A stretch of 31,962 bases of DNA, taken from Gp7-AA10 sp035636095. GTDB taxonomy: Bacteria; Acidobacteriota; Thermoanaerobaculia; Gp7-AA8. The translations under genes were made by a program, and so were the position numbers. Shown here in pieces: positions 25,286 through 31,962 of the stretch. The stretch lies in the NCBI GenBank assembly GCA_035636095.1, contig DASPZU010000057.1:1-31962 (forward strand), given 5' to 3'. Each line of letters starts with the position of its first letter. The stretch's first letter is position 1. The notes beneath the pieces were generated by a model, which searched no databases, was not told the origin of the DNA, and saw only the letters and a list, made by a program, of their open reading frames with translations.

Positions 25286-25882
25286 TTATTTGAGGTTCAC
25301 GTCGCGCAGAAAATCCCCCCGCGGCGCCTCGAGGTATTCCGGCGGTTTGCCGCCCCGGCCGGACGCCTCGACGATCAGGATGTGCGAGAGCGTCCCGTAG
25401 TCGGGCGATTTCTCGTGGCGCTCGAGGCCCAGCAAATCGCGATGTGTGCTTTCGCCATATTGGCAGCGAGCAACGTCGGCGAATCCGGCGTCCGCCAGCG
25501 TGGCGCGCAATGTCCGCTCGTTGTAGAGAAATTGATGACCCCAACCGCGGAATGCGCGGTTCAAGGCGAAGCACGCTTGCACTTCCTCGTGATCCGCCAT
25601 GCCGAGGCGGTAGTGGGTGACCCAGACCCAGTCGAGATTGGGCGTCGACAGTCGCAGGATGCCATCGTCGCGGAGAATGCGGCGGCATCCGCGTAGCAGC
25701 CCGAGCGCTTCGGGATAGGCGAGATGCTCGATGAAGTGTTCCGAGAAGATGAATGACACATCCTGGAAGGGCAATCCCTTGGTGACGTCGAGCACTTGAT
25801 CGACGCCGGGATATTGCATGTTGTCGATGTTGATCCAGCCCTCGAGAATCTGCGGGCCGCATCCGAGATGCAGTTTAGTCAC
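25286..25882 (-). CDS. Class I SAM-dependent methyltransferase
   Basis: 198 residues. Motif I KLHLGCGP near 3-10 and the acidic loop after it (INIDN) bind S-adenosylmethionine. FSEHFIEHLAYPEALGLL near 46 matches the HxxEHL region of the Methyltransf_11/UbiE-like group, followed by RILRDDGILRLSTPN. Substrate unknown; similar proteins often occur with glycosyltransferases and act on sugars or lipids. The GTG start lies inside the last codons of nadB (8-nt overlap), so the two genes are coupled. The IPT protein gene begins 12 nt downstream. No membrane segment. Confidence 0.88.
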   Translation of the reverse strand: MTKLHLGCGPQILEGWINIDNMQYPGVDQVLDVTKGLPFQDVSFIFSEHFIEHLAYPEALGLLRGCRRILRDDGILRLSTPNLDWVWVTHYRLGMADHEEVQACFALNRAFRGWGHQFLYNERTLRATLADAGFADVARCQYGESTHRDLLGLERHEKSPDYGTLSHILIVEASGRGGKPPEYLEAPRGDFLRDVNLK

Positions 25883-27458
25883 GGCGGAAATGGGCTCCCC
25901 GCGACACCGGATTCTTGATCGCCGCGTCCGCGACGATGGCCGCCATCTGCTGGCCGTGAAACAGCTCTACGATCGATTTGCTGATCGTCGACTCGTGGTA
26001 GAACTTGGTGAGGCGATTTCCGAGCTCGCGCATGTCGGCCACCGCGCGTTTCAGCCGCTCGTACGTGCGCACGATGCCGACGTAGTTCCACATCGTGTGC
26101 TGGATGGTCGTCCAATCCTGGAGGATCAGCGCGGGATCTTCCATGTCCTGGCGCCCGGGCGGCTGCCAGTCAGGAATGGAATCTAATAATGATGTATTAA
26201 AGACAGCCATCTTATTACGTATTGAAACGGCGGCGTAGTAACCCCACGTCAATCCTTCCAGCAGTGATGTCGACGCTAATCGATTGCCGCCATGCACGCC
26301 GGTGCACGAGGTTTCCCCGATGGCGTAGAGGCGGCTGAGCGTCGTCTGCCCCGAAGTGTCTGCCAGCACGCCGCCGCAGAAATAGTGCGCGGCCGGAACG
26401 ACGGGGATCGGATCGCGCGCGATGTCGATTCCGATGTCCGCGCATGCTTTCGCGATATTCGGAAAGCGCTCTTTGACCGGCTGATGCCCCTTGTAGAAAT
26501 TCGCGAGATCGAGGAAGACGAACTCCTCTTTGTTGGTGGTCATCTCCTCGACGATGGCGCGCGCCACGATATCGCGCGGCGCGAGGTCTTTGAGTGGCGA
26601 ATATTTCTCCATGAAGTACTCGCCGCGCTTGTTGCGCAACCGGGCCCCTTCTCCGCGCAGCGCTTCCGAAATCAGAAAATGATTCGCCTTCTTGTCCGCC
26701 AGCGCTGTCGGATGGAACTGCACATACTCCGCGTTCATGATCCGCGCGCCGGCGCGGCGCGCCATCACCACGCCGTCGCCGATCGAGCTGCGCGTGTTGG
26801 TCGTGTGCAGAAAAATCTGGCCGACGCCGCCGGTCGCGAGCACGGTGTAGTCGGCGAAGATCGTGTAGACATCATTGGTGCGATTGTCGAGCAGATACGC
26901 GCCGACGCATTCGTTGTCGAGGCGGTAGCGCACCTGGATGTCGGCCGGATGATGCTGCGTGGTCAGGAGATCGATGGCGGTCACCTCCGTCGCCAGGGTG
27001 ATGTTCGGCTCGCTCTTCACGCGATTGAGGAGCGAGATCTCGATCGCCCTCCCCGTGGCATCTCCGGCATGAATGATCCTCGGAATCGAGTGCGCGCCTT
27101 CCTGCGTCAGATCGAGCTCCCCCTCTTCGCTCGTCGAGAACGGAACGTTGATCTCCTCCAGCAGCAGCTCGCGGACAACGCGCGGACCTTCGACGGCCAG
27201 AAAGCGAACCGCCTCTTCATTCGACAGTCCCGCGCCCGCGCGCAGCACGTCCGCGATCAACTTTGCGGGCGAATCGCCTTCGCCCTCGTAGATGATTCCC
27301 CCCTGCGCCCAGAACGTGTTGCAGTCCTTCGGATCGGCGGTCTTGGTGACGAGAAGGACCTTGATGCCCGCGCTGGCAAGGCAGAACGCGGTCGTCAATC
27401 CGGCGATGCCGGTACCGAGGACGAGGACGGGGTAGTGCACGCGGTTCTGCAAAGGCAC
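25875..27458 (-). CDS. nadB: L-aspartate oxidase
   Basis: FAD enzyme that oxidises L-aspartate to iminoaspartate, the first step of de novo NAD synthesis. About 527 residues from the GTG at 27458. The dinucleotide fold VLVLGTGIAGL opens the protein; then NTFWAQGGI near 47 and the HAGDATGRAIE substrate segment near 130. VLATGGVGQ follows near 208, then the QFHPTAL motif near 248 and the active-site RGEGA region near 268. HYFCGGV lies near 355 and the C-terminal helical domain has WNYVGIVRT. The start is chosen because a TACAAT lies exactly 6 nt before this GTG and the longer frame to 27539 runs into the permease gene. An AT-rich codon island lies at about 26165-26230. nadA and nadC are not in the window. 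Confidence 0.95.
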   Translation of the reverse strand: MPLQNRVHYPVLVLGTGIAGLTTAFCLASAGIKVLLVTKTADPKDCNTFWAQGGIIYEGEGDSPAKLIADVLRAGAGLSNEEAVRFLAVEGPRVVRELLLEEINVPFSTSEEGELDLTQEGAHSIPRIIHAGDATGRAIEISLLNRVKSEPNITLATEVTAIDLLTTQHHPADIQVRYRLDNECVGAYLLDNRTNDVYTIFADYTVLATGGVGQIFLHTTNTRSSIGDGVVMARRAGARIMNAEYVQFHPTALADKKANHFLISEALRGEGARLRNKRGEYFMEKYSPLKDLAPRDIVARAIVEEMTTNKEEFVFLDLANFYKGHQPVKERFPNIAKACADIGIDIARDPIPVVPAAHYFCGGVLADTSGQTTLSRLYAIGETSCTGVHGGNRLASTSLLEGLTWGYYAAVSIRNKMAVFNTSLLDSIPDWQPPGRQDMEDPALILQDWTTIQHTMWNYVGIVRTYERLKRAVADMRELGNRLTKFYHESTISKSIVELFHGQQMAAIVADAAIKNPVSRGAHFRRD

Positions 27459-27464
27459 GCGCGC

Positions 27465-27470
27465 ATTGTA
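27465..27470 (-). promoter_or_regulatory. nadB -10 box, probable leaderless start
   Basis: Minus-strand TACAAT is followed by 6 nt and then the GTG of nadB. It lies immediately after the permease stop codon. Same hexamer and spacing as ruvB on the other strand. Confidence 0.5.
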
Positions 27471-27474
27471 AGGG

Positions 27475-28701
27475 CTACACAGTTTCCCATCGCCGCGCCA
27501 GTTGTCGCGCCACAAAGAAGAACACCACCGCCCATCCAATCAGCACCGCCACCGGCGCCACTAACGTCGAGAGCGGGGCCTCGCGCCAGAAGACATTGAT
27601 GAATCCGTCGAGCGCCCACGAGTTGAAGAGCACGAGGCTGGCGCGCTGCAGTTTTTCCGACATCAGAAAACGCGGAAACATGCTGCCGCCGAGGGCCGAG
27701 ATCGACAGAACGGCCAGGGTGGAGATCGCGCCGAGCTGCGCGCGCGTGCGCGAGAGTGACGCCAGCAGCAGGCCGAAGGTGGCGCAGGTGAGCGCGGTGG
27801 CGGCCGTCATGATCGCGAAGCCGGCCAGATGACGCACCAGCGGAAGCCGGAACACCAGCGCGCCCCACACGAACATCACGATGAGTTGCACCACTCCGAG
27901 GCTCCACAGATACACCAGCTTTCCGGCCAGGAGCTTCGACATCGAAACGCGCGTCGAAAGAATGCGATCGAGGGTGCCGCTCTCCACTTCGTCGAGGAGC
28001 GCGCCGCCTGCGCCGGTTGCCGTGAAGAGCAGAAACATCACTCCCACGCCCGCACCGTAGAAGGCGATGATCGGATTGTCTTTTGAGCCGACGACGTCGG
28101 TGACATCGAGTTTGATGAGATCACCCTGTTGCTGCGCCTGACGCGGGAGGCTCCGCAGACTGCCGGCCTGCTTCTGAAGATTTTCACGTTGCTGCGGGGT
28201 GAGCGGGCCGCCAAACTTTTCGAGGGCGTCCATGCCGCCGGTGATCATCATGTCCGGCATTCCGACGAACAACGTCTTCTGCAGCATGCCGGCCACGACT
28301 TGGGGCGCGATCATGTCGGACGGATCGCGCAGCATTCGAAAGGACGGGGCACCGGCCTTAGCCGGTCCGAACGAAATCTGCGTCGCGCCGAATCCTTTCG
28401 GGATCACCACCGCGACCGGCGCGTCGCCTTTCTTGATGACGGCCTCCGCCGATTGCGCATCGGTTTTGTCGATGACCTTGAGCGCGCTTTCGGCGTGGAG
28501 CGCGGCCACCAGCCGCTTCGATCGCTCGCTGCGATCTTCGTCGACGATCAGCACGGTGACTCGCGGCGTGGACGAGCGGCGTCCGCCGAAGACCGACGCG
28601 AAGATCGAGAAAAAGACGATTGGAACGACAAAGCTGAGCATCCACGCGGCGTGGTCCCGGCGCAGATTCATCCATCCCGTGCGCACGACGTTGGCGATCA
28701 T
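27475..28701 (-). CDS. ABC-2 type exporter permease
   Basis: 408 residues. One N-terminal transmembrane helix (about 18-40) is followed by a large extracytoplasmic region (about 45-225, with the VLIVDEDRSERS and PVAVVIPKGFG segments typical of YhgE/YbhR-like permeases). Five more membrane helices lie between about 226 and 400. The GALLDEVESGTLDRILSTRVS coupling segment near 243 is characteristic of ABC-2 permeases. It probably forms a homodimer with the ATPase encoded upstream, whose gene overlaps by 4 nt. Substrate unknown: drug, lipid or polymer export are all possible. nadB follows 16 nt downstream but probably has its own promoter. Confidence 0.92.
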   Translation of the reverse strand: MIANVVRTGWMNLRRDHAAWMLSFVVPIVFFSIFASVFGGRRSSTPRVTVLIVDEDRSERSKRLVAALHAESALKVIDKTDAQSAEAVIKKGDAPVAVVIPKGFGATQISFGPAKAGAPSFRMLRDPSDMIAPQVVAGMLQKTLFVGMPDMMITGGMDALEKFGGPLTPQQRENLQKQAGSLRSLPRQAQQQGDLIKLDVTDVVGSKDNPIIAFYGAGVGVMFLLFTATGAGGALLDEVESGTLDRILSTRVSMSKLLAGKLVYLWSLGVVQLIVMFVWGALVFRLPLVRHLAGFAIMTAATALTCATFGLLLASLSRTRAQLGAISTLAVLSISALGGSMFPRFLMSEKLQRASLVLFNSWALDGFINVFWREAPLSTLVAPVAVLIGWAVVFFFVARQLARRWETV

Positions 28702-29465
28702 TCGCGCAGCTCCCTTCCGGTCAGGTGCAGGAAGACAGCTTCCAGTGACGGGACTTTCTCGACCATCACCACTTCGCGCTTATCGCCGATGGTCGAGCGC
28801 ACCAGCTCGTCCTTCGTTCCGCACGCGATGATGCGCCCGTGATCGATGATGGCAATGCGATCGCACAGGCGCTCTGCTTCTTCCATGTAGTGCGTGGTGT
28901 AGATCATCGACACGCCGCCTGCGCGAAGCGTCTCGATCATCTGGTAAATCCGCTCGCGCGATTGCGGATCGATGCCCACCGTCGGCTCGTCAAGAAGCAA
29001 AACCTTCGGCTTATGAATGACGCCGGCGGCCATATTCAGGCGCCGCTTCATTCCGCCTGACAGTTGTTTGGTGGCATCGAAGGCGCGTTCCTCGAGACCG
29101 GCCCACGAAAGCGATTCCTGGATCGCGTCGTCGAGCGCATCGCCGCGCAGCCCGTAATAGCGGCCGAACACCGTCAGGTTTTCGCGTGCGGTGAGAAGGG
29201 GATAGAGCGCGATCTCTTGCGGGACAATCCCCACCTGCTCGCGCGCCGCATTGTCGCCGGCCGGGGCGGTACGGCCGAAAATCGTGACTTCGCCCGAATT
29301 CGGCGTCACGCGGCCCATGATCGTGCGCACCAGCGTGCTCTTCCCCGCGCCGTTAGGCCCGAGGAGTCCGAGGATTTCACTGGCGCGAAGGTCGAGCGAG
29401 ACGCCGTCGAGCGCTTTACGGCCGTTGAAGGATTTAACGATGTTGCTGACGACTAGCGGCTGCAC
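28698..29465 (-). CDS. ABC transporter ATP-binding protein
   Basis: 255-residue nucleotide-binding subunit. Walker A GPNGAGKST is near 36-44, the Q-loop VPQEIALYP near 82, the signature LSGGMKRRL near 134, Walker B VLLLDEPTVGID near 154-165 and the switch His in TTHYMEE near 191. All are intact. It belongs to the DrrA/CcmA-like group that pairs with ABC-2 permeases. The GTG start at 29465 lies 19 nt from octamer hairpin F. Translationally coupled to the permease (4-nt overlap). Cytoplasmic face of the inner membrane. Confidence 0.95.
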   Translation of the reverse strand: MQPLVVSNIVKSFNGRKALDGVSLDLRASEILGLLGPNGAGKSTLVRTIMGRVTPNSGEVTIFGRTAPAGDNAAREQVGIVPQEIALYPLLTARENLTVFGRYYGLRGDALDDAIQESLSWAGLEERAFDATKQLSGGMKRRLNMAAGVIHKPKVLLLDEPTVGIDPQSRERIYQMIETLRAGGVSMIYTTHYMEEAERLCDRIAIIDHGRIIACGTKDELVRSTIGDKREVVMVEKVPSLEAVFLHLTGRELRE

Positions 29466-29484
29466 AGGTGTTAGTACGGTCGCC

Positions 29485-29532
29485 GGGTTGCTGGGTTGCT
29501 AGGTGGACCCAGCAACCCAGCAACCTAGCAAC
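29485..29532. repeat. Mirrored octamer-array hairpin F
   Basis: The left arm is two GGGTTGCT units plus a degenerate AGGTGGAC (29485-29508). The right arm is CCAGCAAC, CCAGCAAC, CTAGCAAC (29509-29532). Positions 29485-29500 and 29511-29526 are complementary at 15 of 16, the cleanest stem of the family. Its unit is the same word as element A, 28 kb away. It fills the gap between the NYN stop (29537) and the ABC ATPase start. Confidence 0.9.
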
Positions 29533-29536
29533 CGCA

Positions 29537-30370
29537 TCACGCCACCGGCTGGGCAAACCCGGTGATCACGTAGCTTCCCGACTTGATGTCCTTCTTGATG
29601 CGGATCAGATTGTTATTCTGCGCATCTTCGAGCAAGTCGCTGAAGGTGTTGTAGCCGTAATACTCCTCGTTGAAGGTCGGCTTCTTGCGCTGCATGGTCT
29701 GCTTGACCATCGAGCCCCACAGGATTTCCTTGTTCTCGCGCATCAGCGCTTTGATCGAATCGATCAGCAGCTTGAAGACTTCCGCCTGCTTTTTGTCCTT
29801 GAAGGCGACGTTAGGCGCCTTCTGCGTGCCGCGGACCAGGTCCTCGTAAAAAATGAACTCGTCGCAGTTGTCGATCAACAGATCGCTCGACGAGTTCTTC
29901 ACGCCCACGCCGATGACATACTTGTCGTTCTCTTTGAGCTTCGACACCAGCGGGGAAAAATCGGAATCGCCCGACGCCACCACGAAAACGTCGATGTGCT
30001 CTTTGGAGTAGCACATATCCATGGCATCGACGGCCATGCGAATGTCGGCCGAGTTTTTTCCGGAATACGACCGGCCGGGAATCTCGATCAGCTCGATGGC
30101 CGCTTCGTGCAGCTCGCGCTTCGAGTCGGGGAACTTGTCCCAGTCGCAGTAGGCCCGCTTGACGACGATCTTCCCCTTCTCGAGCAGGCGTTCCAGCAGA
30201 AGGGCGACTTCGAATTTCTTGTACTTGGCGTCCGTGACGCCGATCGCGATGTTCTCGAAGTCGATGAACAGGGCGATTCTTCTCTCATGATTGTTCATAT
30301 TTCTTGGCGCCGCGCTGCCGACGTCATCAATCTCGGTCGGTTCGGTGTCGAAATGTGGCTTACGTGACAT
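29537..30370 (-). CDS. NYN-domain protein with C-terminal LOTUS/OST-HTH domain, putative RNase
   Basis: 277 residues. The N-terminal NYN (PIN-like) domain spans about 30-180 and keeps the acidic metal-binding positions: Asp in LFIDFENIA near 37, the KNSADIRMAVDAMD region near 105-118 and GDSDFSPLV near 134. The C-terminal winged-helix-like domain (about 195-270: KALMRENKEILWGSMVKQ, then YGYNTFSDLLEDAQ) fits OST-HTH/LOTUS, which binds RNA in other proteins. Related bacterial proteins are LabA-like. Metal-dependent ribonuclease activity is an inference. The ATG at 30370 gives a 24-residue charged extension before the domain; the ATG at 30298 is an alternative. It starts the long minus-strand run and is divergent from the response regulator. 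Confidence 0.88.
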   Translation of the reverse strand: MSRKPHFDTEPTEIDDVGSAAPRNMNNHERRIALFIDFENIAIGVTDAKYKKFEVALLLERLLEKGKIVVKRAYCDWDKFPDSKRELHEAAIELIEIPGRSYSGKNSADIRMAVDAMDMCYSKEHIDVFVVASGDSDFSPLVSKLKENDKYVIGVGVKNSSSDLLIDNCDEFIFYEDLVRGTQKAPNVAFKDKKQAEVFKLLIDSIKALMRENKEILWGSMVKQTMQRKKPTFNEEYYGYNTFSDLLEDAQNNNLIRIKKDIKSGSYVITGFAQPVA

Positions 30371-30406
30371 CCTGCCGTGGGCGGCACTCTCTCGAGGGTC
30401 CGGCTG

Positions 30407-30416
30407 AGTTTACACT
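30407..30416. promoter_or_regulatory. Overlapping divergent -10 boxes for the NYN and response-regulator genes
   Basis: TACACT on the plus strand (30411-30416, 15 nt before the regulator ATG) overlaps TAAACT on the minus strand (30412-30407, 36 nt before the NYN ATG at 30370). If both are real, the two genes would compete for polymerase. Neither has a convincing -35. Confidence 0.35.
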
Positions 30417-30431
30417 AACGGGCTACGCTGC

Positions 30432-30803
30432 ATGCGCGTGCTCATCGCAGAAGACGAAAAAAAGACGCGTTCTATTCTCGTCGAGATGGTGCAAAGCCTC
30501 GGATGCGAGACTCTCGAGGCCGCCACGGGATACGAGGCCGTGAAAGTGGTGCAGGAGAGCCGCCCCGATGTTCTGCTGCTGGACGGCCTTCTGCCTGAGA
30601 TGCACGGATTCGAGGTGGCGCGCTTCGTCCGCAGCATGGCGCCCGAATATCGCCCGCGCATCGTGATCGTCACAGCCGTCTACAAGAGTCAGCGATATCG
30701 CAGCGAAGCGAAGCTGCAGTTCGGCGTCGACCACTACCTCACCAAACCGGTGACGAAAGAGGCGGTGCAGGCCGCGCTTTTCGGACCGGAGCAGACGGGC
30801 TGA
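30432..30803 (+). CDS. Single-domain response regulator (CheY/Spo0F-like)
   Basis: 123 residues consisting only of a receiver domain. The acidic pair is in VLIAEDE near 7-9, the phospho-acceptor Asp in LLLDGLLPEMHG near 52, the switch Thr in VIVTAVY near 80, and the conserved Lys in YLTKPVT near 104. No output domain, so it must act by protein contact. The UbiA gene starts directly after its stop codon. No histidine kinase is adjacent. The partner and output are unknown; the nearby chemoreceptor-CheW pair is 20 kb away and only a possible link. Confidence 0.93.
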   Translation: MRVLIAEDEKKTRSILVEMVQSLGCETLEAATGYEAVKVVQESRPDVLLLDGLLPEMHGFEVARFVRSMAPEYRPRIVIVTAVYKSQRYRSEAKLQFGVDHYLTKPVTKEAVQAALFGPEQTG

Positions 30804-31757
30804 GTGAAACACTACATCTCCCTCGCCCGTCCGTTTACGCTTCTTCCCCCGCTCCTCGGCATCATCTCGGGAGCGGTGTGCGCGTGGGGCTCGGCACACA
30901 ATCCCGATCCCTCGCGCACGATCACGGCCTCGGTCGTCCTGACGGTCATCCTCGGATCGGCGTGTGCGGCGCTGCTCAACGCGGCCAACAACACACTCAA
31001 TCAGATCTACGATCTGGAGATCGATCGCATCAACAAGCCCAGGCGTCCGTTGCCGGCGGGCGAGCTGACGCCGCGGCAGGCCTGGATCTTCACGTGGATC
31101 ATGTTCGCGATCGGACTCCTCCCGACCTGGCTGGTGGTTCCCTTTCCCTACAACACCTGGCATGCGAAGTTTTTTGCTCCGCTCGCTCAACATGAATGCT
31201 TCTTCATCTACTTCGCTGCCTTCATCTCGACCTTTGTCTATTCCGTTCCTGCATTCGGCAGAACGAAAGCCCATCCCATCGGCGCCAACCTGACCATCGC
31301 CATCCCGCGGGGGCTGCTGCTCAAAGTCGCCGGATGGACGATGGTCGCGCGCGCGACGACGCTGGAGCCGTGGTTCATCGGCGCCATCTTCATGTTTTTC
31401 CTCCTCGGCGCGGCCTCGACCAAGGATTTTTCCGACATCAAGGGCGATCGCGCCGGCGGCGTGCGGACGCTGCCGATCGCGTTGGGAGTCCGGCGGGCAG
31501 CGTACACAATCGCGCCGTTCTTTTTTCTGCCGTGGCTGCTGATGCCGCTCGGTGCGCAGCTCGGAATTCTCACCGGCAATCGCGTCGCGCTGATCGTGTT
31601 AGGCGTCCTGCTGGCGGCGTGGGGCGCGTACACGTTGTGGCTGATCGTCCGGAATCCCGATGAGCTGACGGCCACCGAAAATCATCCGTCCTGGCGGCAC
31701 ATGTATCTGATGATGATGGCGGCTCAGATTGGATTCGCGGTGGCGTACGTTGTCTGA
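30804..31757 (+). CDS. UbiA-family prenyltransferase
   Basis: 317-residue integral membrane protein with about eight or nine helices. It attaches a prenyl chain to an aromatic or other acceptor. Both Asp-rich magnesium/diphosphate motifs are present: NQIYDLEIDRINKP near 66-79 and KDFSDIKGDRAGG near 209-221. RPLPAGELT follows the first motif, as in the family. The spacing and the second motif resemble the chlorophyll synthase/DGGGP synthase branch more than menaquinone MenA, but this is by eye. The GTG start directly follows the response regulator stop codon, so the genes are coupled. The next gene begins 8 nt before its stop. The natural substrate cannot be told from the window. Confidence 0.92.
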   Translation: MKHYISLARPFTLLPPLLGIISGAVCAWGSAHNPDPSRTITASVVLTVILGSACAALLNAANNTLNQIYDLEIDRINKPRRPLPAGELTPRQAWIFTWIMFAIGLLPTWLVVPFPYNTWHAKFFAPLAQHECFFIYFAAFISTFVYSVPAFGRTKAHPIGANLTIAIPRGLLLKVAGWTMVARATTLEPWFIGAIFMFFLLGAASTKDFSDIKGDRAGGVRTLPIALGVRRAAYTIAPFFFLPWLLMPLGAQLGILTGNRVALIVLGVLLAAWGAYTLWLIVRNPDELTATENHPSWRHMYLMMMAAQIGFAVAYVV

Positions 31758-31962
31758 TCGCGGCTGGGCGGTCCGCGCGGCGACGGCCGTCTTCGGCGCG
31801 GCCGTCGCCATCGGAGTCGGGCCGTCGCTGCAGTTTCGCGCCGCTCCGGGCGAGCTTCCCGGCGCGCTGCCGGCTGAGGGATTGTCGCCGTCGGGACCGG
31901 TGATGCAGTTCGCGGCGCTGCTGCTGTGCGTGATCGCGTTCGCGATTCTGGGCGACATCGCC
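31750..31962 (+). CDS. Start of a membrane protein, 3' part outside window
   Basis: 71 open codons from a TTG at 31750, overlapping the UbiA end by 8 nt, to the window edge. The sequence starts LSDRGWAVRAATAVFGAAVAIGVG (read in parts), giving one likely transmembrane helix at about 6-25. A Pro/Gly/Ala-rich loop and a second hydrophobic run follow (FAALLLCVIAFAILGD, about 52-67). No family recognised. Reading-frame continuity, the short overlap with ubiA and the membrane-like composition support it. The exact start is uncertain. Confidence 0.6.
   Translation, partial: MSDRGWAVRAATAVFGAAVAIGVGPSLQFRAAPGELPGALPAEGLSPSGPVMQFAALLLCVIAFAILGDIA

Noticed and set aside
27459..27539. N-terminal extension of nadB by 27 codons
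   Set aside because: It overlaps the permease C-terminus, and the FAD-binding strand starts right after the GTG at 27458.
26292..27599. 435-codon plus-strand open frame opposite nadB
   Set aside because: Same reason: it mirrors nadB, has no motif, and runs across the real nadB-permease boundary.

Overview
The window is a gene-dense, GC-rich stretch (roughly 60% GC or a little above, my estimate) from a diderm, heptose-LPS-bearing, type IV-piliated bacterium. The best guess is an Acidobacteriota member, possibly Thermoanaerobaculia-like. This rests on gene style only: two lineage-type secreted proteins, a PilB-PilT-PilC-PilS block, and a split heptose kinase/adenylyltransferase. No rRNA or ribosomal protein gene is present to fix the taxonomy. 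I support 33 protein-coding genes, two of them cut by the window ends. I see no tRNA, rRNA, CRISPR array, transposase or phage gene. No gene-free stretch exceeds about 180 bases.

Layout. 1-4199 (minus): valS-birA-coaX, that is valyl-tRNA synthetase and two cofactor enzymes. 4301-6315 (plus): tsaD, a strong intrinsic terminator, then a sugar-epimerase-like SDR. 6312-7360 (minus): lexA with a near-consensus promoter, followed by an XRE regulator. 7535-9612 (minus): a 39-codon gene with an excellent ribosome-binding site, a double-FHA protein and a diguanylate cyclase. 9680-15000 (plus): a chemoreceptor and its CheW, then LPS core genes (heptose-7-P kinase, heptose-1-P adenylyltransferase, GT9 heptosyltransferase, DUF3108). 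15093-20911 (plus): pilB, pilT, pilC, pilS with no pilR. 20913-22139 (minus): a secreted protein of unknown role. 22191-23493 (plus): ruvB and a small membrane protein. 23490-30370 (minus): TlpA-like thioredoxin, IPT/TIG secreted protein, SAM methyltransferase, nadB, ABC-2 exporter (permease and ATPase), NYN-LOTUS putative RNase. 30432-31962 (plus): single-domain response regulator, UbiA prenyltransferase, start of a membrane protein.

The most unusual signal is not a gene. Eight intergenic spots carry arrays of very short tandem units, exactly 7 or 8 nt long. In six of them the array is mirrored, so two arms of 2-4 units each form a 50-75 nt imperfect hairpin. The unit differs almost completely from locus to locus, while the architecture is kept: constant period within an element, two mirrored arms, tiny loop, intergenic position. 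Several elements end exactly at, or contain, the start codon of the next gene. I know of no named family that fits. Cyanobacterial heptameric STRRs and enterobacterial BIMEs are the nearest analogues I can think of.

A second theme is translation initiation. Only about five genes have clear Shine-Dalgarno sequences. At ruvB, nadB and the heptose kinase a -10-like hexamer sits exactly 6 nt before the start codon, suggesting leaderless mRNAs. All product calls come from motifs and family resemblance read by eye; no database search was run.
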